A program made the translations under genes and the position numbers. Below, piece after piece: positions 51,963 to 60,408 of a stretch of 64,000 nt of DNA. Under the pieces are notes generated by a model. That model was given only the letters and a program-made list of their open reading frames with translations, did no database searches and was not told the origin of the DNA. Position 1 is the first letter of the stretch. Every line of letters starts with the position of its first letter. Source of the DNA: Phnomibacter ginsenosidimutans (lineage in GTDB: Bacteria; Bacteroidota; Bacteroidia; Chitinophagales; Chitinophagaceae); NCBI RefSeq assembly GCF_009740285.1, contig NZ_CP046566.1, forward strand, positions 2,290,501 through 2,354,500, read 5' to 3'.

Positions 51963-52496
51963 ATGAAATTTCCAGTTCCAGACGGAGACCATTACGACCC
52001 GTCAGTTGTATATGTTCACCAAGCATCGCATACAAGAGGAGTTTTAATTAACCAAATTATTTTATTAGAAAGATTAATTGACAGTTATATTTCTAAATAC
52101 TTCTGTAATACACAGGATAAAGCAACCGAATTGATGGATATGATTCTGGCAACAAGACGCATGACGTTTGACGGTAAGGCCGATGTGTTTAGGACTATTT
52201 TAGATAAACTCTACCCAGAAAAGAAAAAAGAAAATTCTACAATTGCAAAAGACCTAAAATTTATTATTGAAGAACGAAATATGCTTGCACATTATTTTTT
52301 AGACGTATCGCCAGACATATTAAACAGTTTTAGTGAAACTAATTCAGCTTTTACACTTCTAAAAATTGAAAAGACACGGACAAGAGAGGTTTTCGATTTC
52401 AAAAGAATTATAAAAATAGGCGACACGACAGTTCATTATATTAATGCAATTAACGAAATGCTTCAACAAGACTTGGTTGGATTTGGGCAGAAATAG
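51963..52496 (+). CDS. Possible HEPN-like protein (cassette 7)
   Basis: A 177-residue all-helical protein. IIEERNMLAHYFLDV contains R-N-M-L-A-H, the RX4H signature of HEPN ribonucleases, on a predicted helix. A helical N-terminal half (LINQIILLERLIDSYISKYF) precedes it. HEPN proteins act as RNase toxins or in RNA processing, but the motif alone is weak. The gene starts 119 bp after the cassette junction; that leader has no further frame. Cassette ends match 10 of 10 (GTTGTAGGCA/TGCCTACAAC). Confidence 0.6.
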   Translation: MKFPVPDGDHYDPSVVYVHQASHTRGVLINQIILLERLIDSYISKYFCNTQDKATELMDMILATRRMTFDGKADVFRTILDKLYPEKKKENSTIAKDLKFIIEERNMLAHYFLDVSPDILNSFSETNSAFTLLKIEKTRTREVFDFKRIIKIGDTTVHYINAINEMLQQDLVGFGQK

Positions 52497-52522
52497 CTTA
52501 CGACGGGGGACAACAAAGGACT

Positions 52523-52723
52523 GCCTACAACAAAAAGTTTTGCGTCAGTGGGGCGGACAATTGTTTCTTCAGCAGTTGTACGTAATTCAGCTGTGTTTCG
52601 GGTAGACAATTTTCTAATCACCTTTATTTCTTAACTTCTTCATAAACAACAATAACGGGCTTCAGTTCCGGGCGGACAGTTCAACTTTCCCCACCGAATG
52701 CAAAGCTTTGATCGTTGCGCCGC
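52523..52723. repeat. attC-like site S7 (long form)
   Basis: It opens GCCTACAAC, ends ATCG|TTGCGCCGC (G at 52714). The arms AAAGTTTTGCGTCAGTGGGG and CCCCACCGAATGCAAAGCTT pair. Length about 200 bp. Confidence 0.75.
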
Positions 52724-53127
52724 AATGGCTTACTCCGTTTGCCGGAAAATCGGGGGTGTATTTCAGCTGATTTACGGGAGGCAAAATGGGGCAATGGATT
52801 TTGCCGGTTAAGCTGCGCAAATGAGATTTGCTGAAAACCGGCGTTTTCGAAGCGAATCGCTTCAGCAGCTTAGGCGAAGCTAAAGGCTGGCATTGACATT
52901 GTCAATACCTGAGCCGGTGGCTTCGGTAAATCCCGTAGAAATACGGTAGCTCCCTCCCCCGATCCCGTTGGTCGACTTCGCCAATCAGCCATTGGCACAA
53001 ATAGCCCGACGGGTATTTTCCTGGCAGTACGGTTGGCCACTGCAGGCAACTGCGGTTTTGCAACATTCGCCAGCAGCCTTATCTTCATACAGCACCACAT
53101 CCTGCGAACGTCGCAAAGCCGCGGGAC
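52714..53127 (+). ncRNA. Repeated structured cassette, copy 2
   Basis: Second copy of the 49852 cassette. The 28-codon frame (MAYSVCRKIGGVFQLIYGRQ...) and the hairpins GAAGCG/CGCTTC and AGCTT/AAGCT are kept, as is ATTGACATTGTCAAT. It lies between the HEPN-like gene and the gene at 53175. Confidence 0.4.
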
Positions 53128-53139
53128 GTTAGCAGTAAT
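53042..53139. repeat. attC-like site S8 (short form)
   Basis: It opens GCAGGCAAC, ends GACG|TTAGCAGTAAT (G at 53128), with the same arms as S4 (GCGGTTTTGCAACATTCGCC with GCGAACGTCGCAAAGCCGC). Confidence 0.75.
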
Positions 53140-53174
53140 AGCAAAACGACAGAACAATAGACAAATTTGGCATA

Positions 53175-53513
53175 ATGGAAATTGAAAATTTAAATAGACA
53201 ATACTTTGAGTCACTAAAGACATCGGACATCTATTCTAATCTTCAGACACTAGAACAACTAATTCGCAACGAGTTAGACAATTCAAATGACTTTAATAAA
53301 ACTCTTGAAACTGTTTTGACCCGTTTAAACCATTGCGGACACAATCTAGCAAGACTTGAATACGATTCCGATATTTATCGTTTTAGAGAAGTTTGGGGAA
53401 CTAACTATCACGACTGTGGTGCTAATGGACTACAAATTGAAGTTATTAGTCCCAATAATGTTTACTTGACTTGGGTTATTACAACACAAAATACTCTTGC
53501 AGACAAAATATGA
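53175..53513 (+). CDS. Small hypothetical protein (cassette 9)
   Basis: A 112-residue cytosolic protein starting MEIENLNRQYFESLKTSDIY. A helical N-terminal half is followed by a Cys/His-containing segment (RLNHCGHNLARLEYDSDIY) and a beta-rich end. No family is recognised. It follows a copy of the structured cassette. Confidence 0.6.
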   Translation: MEIENLNRQYFESLKTSDIYSNLQTLEQLIRNELDNSNDFNKTLETVLTRLNHCGHNLARLEYDSDIYRFREVWGTNYHDCGANGLQIEVISPNNVYLTWVITTQNTLADKI

Positions 53514-53537
53514 ATTACCTGAGGAAAAAGCTACATA

Positions 53538-53673
53538 CCGCTAACAGGCGTTTGGCAAAAAAGCGGGTTCAGTGCTTAAATGAAACTTTGTGCTTCGTAT
53601 CAAGTTCAGTGCTGGTAGAAAGCTCAGTGCTTCGAAATCCGCTTCTTCGCCAAGTGCCAAAACGTTAGCGGTA
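53538..53673. repeat. attC-like site S9
   Basis: It opens CCGCTAAC, ends AACG|TTAGCGGTAATAC (G at 53664). The arms GGCGTTTGGCAAAAAAGCGG and CCGCTTCTTCGCCAAGTGCC pair. Length about 136 bp. Confidence 0.75.
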
Positions 53674-53714
53674 ATACTATGACGATACACAACAAGACAA
53701 CAAAGTGAATTAAA

Positions 53715-54287
53715 ATGACGGACTTCATAAAAATAATTAAACTTGAAAAGTGGCATTTCTATTTACTTGGACTAGTTCTCATAAATTTTGGGACAGGACT
53801 AATTACAGGGTATAGACTAAATCAAAACTTGACATTTATACTAAAAGTTATTTTATACTTGACAGCACTTATTTTGTTCTTGACGACAATTAGACCATTT
53901 AAGAAAATAGCAATTTATTATTCATTTTATGCAATCTCAGGTGTTTTGACAGGACTGTTCTTTTTATTTGGTGGTATTTTCCTTGCAATTTTGTCTTCAC
54001 TTGTATTAATTCCAATTGTTCCAAAACAGACAGAATACAAAACTGAGACTATAAAAATATATGACAGATTTCAAGTTTTTTTGGCTCGTTGTTGTTCATA
54101 TGAAGTAGTTGAACCTAAACTCTATGTTTTTGAAAAACATTTAGGGTACATAAACATTGAAAGACCTATTGACGCAGACAAGGACGAGTTTAGTTTTAAA
54201 AACAACACGATTATTTATAAGTACGAATTGGATAATGACGGACAAAAAACAGTTAGAGACACGACTGAAATACTTAATTTTGAATAG
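53715..54287 (+). CDS. Membrane protein of unknown function (cassette 10)
   Basis: A 190-residue protein with about four transmembrane segments in its first 110 residues (FYLLGLVLINFGTGLITGY, LKVILYLTALILFLTTI, YYSFYAISGVLTGLFFLFGG, FLAILSSLVLIPIV). A soluble C-terminal domain of about 80 residues follows. No family is recognised. The cassette ends match at 13 of 14 positions (GTTAGCGGTAATAC against GTACTACCGCTAAC). Confidence 0.65.
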   Translation: MTDFIKIIKLEKWHFYLLGLVLINFGTGLITGYRLNQNLTFILKVILYLTALILFLTTIRPFKKIAIYYSFYAISGVLTGLFFLFGGIFLAILSSLVLIPIVPKQTEYKTETIKIYDRFQVFLARCCSYEVVEPKLYVFEKHLGYINIERPIDADKDEFSFKNNTIIYKYELDNDGQKTVRDTTEILNFE

Positions 54288-54295
54288 AAGTACTA

Positions 54296-54431
54296 CCGCT
54301 AACAGCCGTTTTGCAAAAGCGGGGGTTTCGTTCTTCTATGAAAGTGAAGTGCTAAATTCAAGCTTTGTGCATCTAATGAAGTTTAGTGAAGAAAAGCCCC
54401 GCCTTCGCAAAACCCCGAACCGTTGCGCCGC
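54296..54431. repeat. attC-like site S10
   Basis: It opens CCGCTAAC, ends ACCG|TTGCGCCGC (G at 54422). The arms GCCGTTTTGCAAAAGCGGGG and CCCCGCCTTCGCAAAACCCC pair. Length about 136 bp. Confidence 0.75.
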
Positions 54432-54836
54432 AATGGCTCACTCAGTTTGCCGGAAAATCGGGGGCGTATTTCAGCTGATTTACGGGAGGCAAAATGGGGC
54501 AATGGATTTTGCCGGTTAAGCTGCACAAATGAGATTTGCTGAAAACCTGCGTTTTCGAAGCGAATCGCTTGAGCAGCTTTGGCGAAGCTAAAGGCTGGAA
54601 TTGACATTGTCAATACCCTGAGCCAATAGCTTCGGTAAATCAGGTAGCAATACGGTAGCTCTCTCCCCCGATCCCGTTGGTCTACTTCGCCAATCAGCCA
54701 TTGGCACAAATAGCCCGACGGGCATTTTCCAGGCAGTACGGTTGGCCACTGCGGGCAACTGCGGTTTTGCAACATTCGCCAGCAGCCTTATCTTCATACA
54801 GCATCACATCCTGCGAACGTCGCAAAGCCGCGGGAC
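54422..54836 (+). ncRNA. Repeated structured cassette, copy 3
   Basis: Third copy of the 49852 cassette, with the same 28-codon frame at its start (MAHSVCRKIGGVFQLIYGRQ...) and ATTGACATTGTCAAT. The first hairpin is weakened (CGCTTG) in this copy. It lies directly before the PIN-like gene. Confidence 0.4.
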
Positions 54837-54845
54837 GTTGCATGC
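54751..54845. repeat. attC-like site S11 (short form)
   Basis: It opens GCGGGCAAC, ends GACG|TTGCATGC (G at 54837), with the same arms as S4 and S8. Confidence 0.75.
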
Positions 54846-54887
54846 AACCCTAAAAAAAGCGACACAAACGAACTCATAAACAGATAA

Positions 54888-55796
54888 ATGACATACATAA
54901 CTTTAGATACTTGCGTTTGGTTGGGGTTAATTAAAATTGACCTTCACAAGGACGACAACGTATTTGAAGAAATTTGTTATTGGATGGAGAATAAACATCT
55001 TACTCATATTACCCCAGAAAACATTCTTCGTGAATGGGATAGGAATAAAGCAAAAAAGCTACTTGAAATTAGCAATGACATCAAAAAACTAAACAATACA
55101 GTTATTAGTTCTTTTCGGGGAACGTCAGACCTTGTTTCAGCTTACCAACCAGACACCGTTGAAGACGCTGTTTCAAAAAGAATTGACAGAGTTGAAACTA
55201 TTTTGAAAGTGCATTCTGAAATAGCCAGCGAAAACCAAGCAATTTATGACGAGGCAATCAAAAGAAATTTTAATTGTTTTGCCCCAAATCATACTGACGA
55301 TAGTTTTCGTGACACGATAAACATATATACCGTTATCAATTACATAAAAACAAAAGGGTACACAGATTGTATTTTCTCAACTATAAATTATGCAGATTTT
55401 AGCGAGAGTAAAACAAAAAAACACGACTTACACAATCAGTTAATTGACGATTTTAAAAATGCAAATTTGCAATATGTTTATTGTGATGAAGACCCTTTTG
55501 GTAGTAAACTTTTAGGAGTTTCATTAAGACCTTATCTTCCAAGTTTTCAAGACCATCTAAAAGAGAAGAAACGAGAAGAAGATGCGAAAACCCTTGCTTC
55601 AAAAAAAGCTATTACAACAACAACAATAACAAGTCCTGACGCTGACTATCTTGAAAATATCAAACATCTTGATTTGATTCTTTCTAAAAAAACGCCAACG
55701 ACTTGGGAACAAGATATGGTCAAATCTTTAATTAGCAGACACGACAGTTACAAACAATATTTTTTCAATAATATCGGGAATAATGGCTTGGTTTAA
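54888..55796 (+). CDS. PIN-like nuclease domain protein (cassette 12, gene A)
   Basis: A 302-residue protein. MTYITLDTCVWLGL places the first PIN aspartate at residue 7. HITPENILREWDRNKAKKLL carries the acidic Glu. DDSFRDTINIYTVINYIK and IFSTINYADF carry later acidic positions, as in DUF4935-type PIN domains. The C-terminal 100 residues are a charged linker (KEKKREEDAKTLASKKAI) and a short helical tail. It is probably a metal-dependent RNase. Its last 14 bp overlap the start of the 1000-residue gene, so the two are translationally coupled and should act together. Confidence 0.7.
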   Translation: MTYITLDTCVWLGLIKIDLHKDDNVFEEICYWMENKHLTHITPENILREWDRNKAKKLLEISNDIKKLNNTVISSFRGTSDLVSAYQPDTVEDAVSKRIDRVETILKVHSEIASENQAIYDEAIKRNFNCFAPNHTDDSFRDTINIYTVINYIKTKGYTDCIFSTINYADFSESKTKKHDLHNQLIDDFKNANLQYVYCDEDPFGSKLLGVSLRPYLPSFQDHLKEKKREEDAKTLASKKAITTTTITSPDADYLENIKHLDLILSKKTPTTWEQDMVKSLISRHDSYKQYFFNNIGNNGLV

Positions 55797-58785
55797 CTTT
55801 TTAAAATCAGAGGGCTATTTTGACCCACACAAAAATCCCGAACCAATTCAGGTTACAGAAGGGTTTCAAGTTCCCTATTGGGAATCACTAACGTATTTGG
55901 AAAAATTGTCCTTTCAAATAAGTGAAGGAAAAGAAACTGAACTTATAGACGAATTATTGGCTGTAATCAAAAATGTTTCCGAACACCCAAAAGACAATTA
56001 TCGGACTTGGTATGTTTTCATCAAGATTTTGTCAAATATTCCGAACGACAGAATTCCAAAAGAAATTTTTCACTTCATTCCTATTTGGACTTCGGGAAAG
56101 TTTGACACTATGATTCAAACATCTGAATTGTGTGATAAACTTCTTCCAAAATTTTTGAATGATGAACCAACGGAAGCTGACATAGAAAAAGCCGAAATAA
56201 TTCTTCACTATCTTTTTCAAGTAGAAAAAACTGTTGTGCAAGATGATGTTTGGGACGGAGAAGGCAACAGTTATCGGTCAAGACTGTATTTACACTTCTT
56301 AGCCGACAAGTTTGAAAAAAGGAACATTACGCCCAAAGTTATCAAGTATTGCTCTTCCGACTTTATTTTAAACTTAGGTAGGACGCTTAAATTTTTGCTT
56401 CTTGATTATCCGAAAGGAATAAATAGTTTATTGAAAGACGGAGAAAATGAATATGAAATAAAAATTCAGATTGAAAAAGAAAATCTTTCTATATCATCAA
56501 AATTGAAAGATAGTGAAGTTGCTAACGCAACTTCGCCTCTTTCAAATTGGGAAGACAAAAACGAAGATGAATTAAAGAAGGAACTTGTTTCAATTTTAAA
56601 ACAGCAAAACATTCACTACACGCCAACTGATGAAAACAACGATACTTTTCTGCGATTGTTTTTTGCATTAAATACAGACCTTACATCATCATTTGGCTTT
56701 AATAGTATTAGAAAATTAGACGACCGTTATTCAACAAGTGAAAAAGTATTGAATGTTTTCTCTTTAATATTTCGTGATTTACTTGACGAGCAAGCAAAGC
56801 AAAATCCCGAAAAAGCATTGGAGTTACTTAAAACAATTTGCTTTGATAGTAAATATCGTATTCCTTTTTACAAACGCATTTCGCTTTACGTTATTTGCGA
56901 AAATTGGAATACAACAAAATCTTTGTTTTGGGAATTACTAAAAGACAACGACAAATTACACATCTTCTCATATTACAAGTATCAAAAAGAAGTTTTTGAC
57001 TTATTGAGTAGAAATCAAAATGCGTTGAGTGCCGATGAAATTAAAATTATTGAAAAAATAATTGAACAAGGAAAGCAAGTTGAGGTTGAAGAAGAAAGAG
57101 AAAAAGAAAACGAATATTGGAAACTTGGTTGGTATTCCGCTTTAAAAGATATTGAGCCATTTAAGGATAAATATTTATCGCTTTCAAAGGAATTGAATAT
57201 TACAAGCGACCACTATGAAAGTTTAGGAGAAATTCGTGTTAGAAGCGGTTCTGTTTCGCCTTTTACAATAGATAATTTACTTGGAAAAAGTAATCAAGAA
57301 ATTGTAGAATACATAAAAACATTTAATCCTCAAAGAAGTTTTGACGAGCCAAGCATTAGTGGTTTATCTGAAACATTTGGAGGTGCAGTAGAAGCAGAGC
57401 CCGAAAAGTTTGCAACAGAAATAGAATTATATCAAGATATACCTTACATCTATTCGTACCGTATGCTTAACGCATTTGGCGAAGCATGGAAACAACAAAA
57501 AACATTTGATTGGGAAAAAGTTCTTCAATATTGTTTGACCACTTTAAAAAGCCCAAAATTTTATAGTGAAGAATTGAAAATTGAAAATGATGATTGGCAC
57601 GCAAAATCCGATTGGGTTGTAGGTTCTATTGCACATCTACTTACAGATGGCTTACAAAATGACAAACACGCTTTTGACATTAAGTTGCTTCCGCTTGCAA
57701 AGGAAATTGTTCAAATCATTGTAAGTAATCTCAAACCTGTAGATGATTTGAAAGAAAGGAATATGGACTACCCGACATATTCACTCAATTCAACAGCAGG
57801 AAAGTCTTTAAGAGCATTGTTTGATTATTCACTTCATAGAGCAAGAAATCTTTTTAAACGAGAAGACAAAGAAAAATGGGAAACAGACGTTAAATCGTTA
57901 TTTGAACAAACCTTACAAAAAGGAATTATTGACGGTTTTATTTTGGAGGGAATGTATTTTGAACAGTTCTGTTTTTTAGACTACGATTGGATAACTGAAC
58001 AAGTAAAAAAACACTACGAAAGTGAAGACAGAGAGTGGCTTGCTTTTATGGGTGGTTTTGCGTTTGGCAGACCGCCATATAACAAAGAGCTTTACACAAT
58101 ATTTTATCCGCACTACGAAAGAGCAATTGACAACGATGTTAGATTAAAAACTAATAGCAATAATGGTTTAGTTAATCATTTGACGGCATTTTATTTTTGG
58201 AAATACGAAACACTTGCTTCTGAGAAGTTGCTTTTTAAGTTCGTAAATAATGCTTCACCAAACCAAGTTGGCAAGCTAATCAACTTCATTTGGCGACAAG
58301 AAAATTATCCAAAATCTTTATCGGAATTAGGACAACAAGAATTTCAACAAATCATCATTGACTTATGGAAATTCTTGACAGATAAATACGAAAACTCAAA
58401 TGTTGAAGAAGAGCAAAAGAATTTAGCAACTCTTTCTAATTGGATTGTATTTGTCCCAGAATTAAATGAAGTTTATACACCTTTAGTTTTAAAATCTTGC
58501 AAACACATTGACAAAACATATTCAACACACGAATTGCTTGAAAACCTTGTTTCGCTGAAGACAAAAGGAAATCCAAACACGACAGCAAAAGCCATTGGCG
58601 AAATACTTTCGTCTTTGAATTTTAGAGATTATATGGCGGGTTATGACCAAGATTTTATTAAGGATTTGGTTTCATTCCTTTTTGCTAACGGACAAAAACA
58701 AGTTGCAGCAGAATTTTGCAATACAATGGCTGCGGTGCATCAACAATTCTATTTAAGGGAAATTTATGAAGCTAACACCAAATAA
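55783..58785 (+). CDS. 1000-residue protein coupled to PIN nuclease (cassette 12, gene B)
   Basis: A large soluble protein, nearly all predicted helix, with no Walker, signature or protease motif that I can find. It opens MAWFNFLKSEGYFDPHKNPE. I see repeated helix pairs rich in Leu, Phe and Trp, for example LLAVIKNVSEHPKDNYRTWY and LLKTICFDSKYRIPFYKRIS, suggesting an alpha-solenoid. Segments such as FLKSEGYFDP and VPYWESLTYLEKLS remind me of helical C-terminal halves of large defence NTPases, but I cannot confirm this. It could be a sensor or scaffold for the PIN protein. The AT-rich gene is unlike core genes of the window. Confidence 0.65.
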   Translation: MAWFNFLKSEGYFDPHKNPEPIQVTEGFQVPYWESLTYLEKLSFQISEGKETELIDELLAVIKNVSEHPKDNYRTWYVFIKILSNIPNDRIPKEIFHFIPIWTSGKFDTMIQTSELCDKLLPKFLNDEPTEADIEKAEIILHYLFQVEKTVVQDDVWDGEGNSYRSRLYLHFLADKFEKRNITPKVIKYCSSDFILNLGRTLKFLLLDYPKGINSLLKDGENEYEIKIQIEKENLSISSKLKDSEVANATSPLSNWEDKNEDELKKELVSILKQQNIHYTPTDENNDTFLRLFFALNTDLTSSFGFNSIRKLDDRYSTSEKVLNVFSLIFRDLLDEQAKQNPEKALELLKTICFDSKYRIPFYKRISLYVICENWNTTKSLFWELLKDNDKLHIFSYYKYQKEVFDLLSRNQNALSADEIKIIEKIIEQGKQVEVEEEREKENEYWKLGWYSALKDIEPFKDKYLSLSKELNITSDHYESLGEIRVRSGSVSPFTIDNLLGKSNQEIVEYIKTFNPQRSFDEPSISGLSETFGGAVEAEPEKFATEIELYQDIPYIYSYRMLNAFGEAWKQQKTFDWEKVLQYCLTTLKSPKFYSEELKIENDDWHAKSDWVVGSIAHLLTDGLQNDKHAFDIKLLPLAKEIVQIIVSNLKPVDDLKERNMDYPTYSLNSTAGKSLRALFDYSLHRARNLFKREDKEKWETDVKSLFEQTLQKGIIDGFILEGMYFEQFCFLDYDWITEQVKKHYESEDREWLAFMGGFAFGRPPYNKELYTIFYPHYERAIDNDVRLKTNSNNGLVNHLTAFYFWKYETLASEKLLFKFVNNASPNQVGKLINFIWRQENYPKSLSELGQQEFQQIIIDLWKFLTDKYENSNVEEEQKNLATLSNWIVFVPELNEVYTPLVLKSCKHIDKTYSTHELLENLVSLKTKGNPNTTAKAIGEILSSLNFRDYMAGYDQDFIKDLVSFLFANGQKQVAAEFCNTMAAVHQQFYLREIYEANTK

Positions 58786-58810
58786 AATATTGACAACAGA
58801 AATAAGGGCA

Positions 58811-58868
58811 GCTGCCAACACACGTTTGGCGTCATGCAGGGTGACGTGGTTATATTCAAGTCCAGTTC
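58811..58868. repeat. Left half of an attC-like site, cut by an IS end
   Basis: GCTGCCAAC opens it, followed by the arm ACGTTTGGCGTCATGCAGGG. Its right half is missing because IS-like sequence begins at 58869. The opening matches the cassette start GTTGCATGC at only six of nine positions, so the original site may have been exchanged. Confidence 0.6.
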
Positions 58869-58963
58869 TGTCTCGTCCTGAAATAGGTTGACTAAAAATC
58901 AACCATTTTATGGACTTAAAAGAACAGATTATTCAAGAGTATTTAACCCAGGGCTGCGGCTAC
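58869..58963 (+). mobile_element. IS3-like element remnant, left end and start of orfA
   Basis: It starts TGTCTCGTCCTGAAATAGGT, like the left ends of Bacteroidota IS3-family elements. The ATG at 58910 opens a transposase OrfA N-terminus (MDLKEQIIQEYLTQGCGY) that decays after about 18 codons. No rest of the element is present. Confidence 0.7.
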
Positions 58964-59115
58964 AGCGCAAAGCCTGCTAAGTTTAGCTCCGAAACATACG
59001 CAATTATCAATTTATCAAGATCTTAAGACGATTCAGCGGCTCTCTCCTACCTAATAGCAAGTCTATTCCCACAAAAACATCAAGCATTTCCGGCCATCTT
59101 TGGCAGTAGCAGAGT

Positions 59116-59323
59116 GGCTTTGTAAGCTTGCCGGTGAGGCTGTGCATGCTAATCAGCAGCTGGTGGAAGTAGAGACTTTTATGAGTAAAATAATACCCGT
59201 GCTTTACAGTTTGCATTAGCTGGTTAGCTTGTGAAGTTGCTCCCCGCTCCTCTTCCCTCTTTGTGTACACTTGGCCAGTAAGGTGCAATGTATTGTGACC
59301 TGATTGGTTGGGTGGCTACTGCG
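59116..59323. repeat. 208-bp direct repeat, copy 1
   Basis: About 90% identical to 60202-60408, same orientation. Both copies follow an IS3-like left end and precede an attC-like right arm. No gene is seen in 58964-59320. Confidence 0.8.
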
Positions 59324-59416
59324 AGCAACTGCTCTTTTGCAACATTTTCCTGAGACCTTATCTTCATACAGTAACACATCCTGCGAACGTCGCAAAGCCG
59401 CGGGACGTTGGGCGTC
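59321..59416. repeat. attC-like site S13 (short form)
   Basis: It opens GCGAGCAAC, ends GACG|TTGGGCGTC (G at 59407), with arms GCTCTTTTGCAACATTTTCC and GCGAACGTCGCAAAGCCGC. Its right half is identical to S8 and S11. Confidence 0.7.
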
Positions 59417-59495
59417 ATTTTAAACAGACATCTTCAGTAAACAATAAATTTGACCAACCGTTTTATGAAAAAACATAACTAAGAACTATATCACT

Positions 59496-59924
59496 TTGAC
59501 AAACGAAGAATTACACAAAATCATTAACTGCATTAACGAGCAAGACTTAAAAAGACTTGCAACATTTGGAATATTTGCAATAAATGATGACTGGGACGAA
59601 ATAGCAATAAAAGCCAACAAAGAAGGACTACAACTTTTTGCTTTACAACTTTTAAGAGCTTCACAACAAACAAAAGATGTATTGCTTGACAAAGGAAATA
59701 ATGTAATTCCATTAAACTCAAATACAGAATGGGTTGACCCCGAAAGTGACATAAAAATTTCCTACGTTGAGCAAGTGGACAAAACTGACCAAGCACAAAA
59801 AGTTGATGACAAAAAAGAAACATTTTCAGACAAGTCTATGAAGTATGGTTGTTTTGCTATTTTGATTTTACTTGTATTATCAATTTTTGTAGGACTTTGG
59901 ACTTTAGTTAAATGGCTCTTTTAA
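59496..59924 (+). CDS. Tail-anchored small protein (cassette 14)
   Basis: A 142-residue frame from a TTG at 59496 (reading TNEELHKIINCINEQDLKRL); no in-frame ATG upstream fits. A helical soluble part of about 110 residues, with a charged linker (VDKTDQAQKVDDKKETFSDK), is followed by one C-terminal transmembrane helix (GCFAILILLVLSIFVGLWTL). No family is recognised. The cassette ends match at 9 of 10 positions (GTTGGGCGTC against AACGCCCAAC). Confidence 0.55.
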   Translation: MTNEELHKIINCINEQDLKRLATFGIFAINDDWDEIAIKANKEGLQLFALQLLRASQQTKDVLLDKGNNVIPLNSNTEWVDPESDIKISYVEQVDKTDQAQKVDDKKETFSDKSMKYGCFAILILLVLSIFVGLWTLVKWLF

Positions 59925-59956
59925 TTTATTCCATTTTTTGTCGGTTGACAAAAAGC

Positions 59957-60017
59957 GAACGCCCAACAAAAGGTTTGGCAATATTGGGGCTTGACGGAAT
60001 AAATTTCAACTTTTGTA
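59957..60017. repeat. Left half of an attC-like site, cut by an IS end
   Basis: AACGCCCAAC opens it, followed by the arm AGGTTTGGCAATATTGGGGC. The site is broken at 60018, where an IS3-like left end starts. Confidence 0.6.
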
Positions 60018-60064
60018 TGTCTCATCCTGAAATAGGTTGACTAAAAATCAACCATTTTATGGAC
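60018..60064 (+). mobile_element. IS3-like left end remnant, second copy
   Basis: The 47 bp starting TGTCTCATCCTGAAATAGGT are identical but for one base to 58869-58915. The transposase start after them is already broken (MDPKAGM then stop). Confidence 0.65.
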
Positions 60065-60201
60065 CCAAAAGCGGGTATGTAAGCCAGGGCTGACCTCAAC
60101 ACCAACACAAGTATGGAATCAGCTACCTCCTTCACAATAGTATCCTACTTCTTCCCCAAATTCTTTCACCGTTTTCCGGTCATTCAGGGTTGTAGTGCCA
60201 C

Positions 60202-60408
60202 GGCTTTGTAAGCTTGCCGGTGAGGCTGTGCATGCTAATCAGCAACTGGTGGAAGTAGAGACTTTTATGGGTAAAATAATACTCGTGCTTAACCCTTTAC
60301 TATAGCTGGTGGCTTGTGAAGGTACTCCCTGCTCCTATTCCCTCTTTGTGTACACTTGGCCAGTAAGGGGCAATGTATTGTGACCTGATTGGTTGGGTGG
60401 CTACTGCG
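60202..60408. repeat. 208-bp direct repeat, copy 2
   Basis: Second copy of 59116-59323. It is followed by a degenerate attC-like end. Confidence 0.8.
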
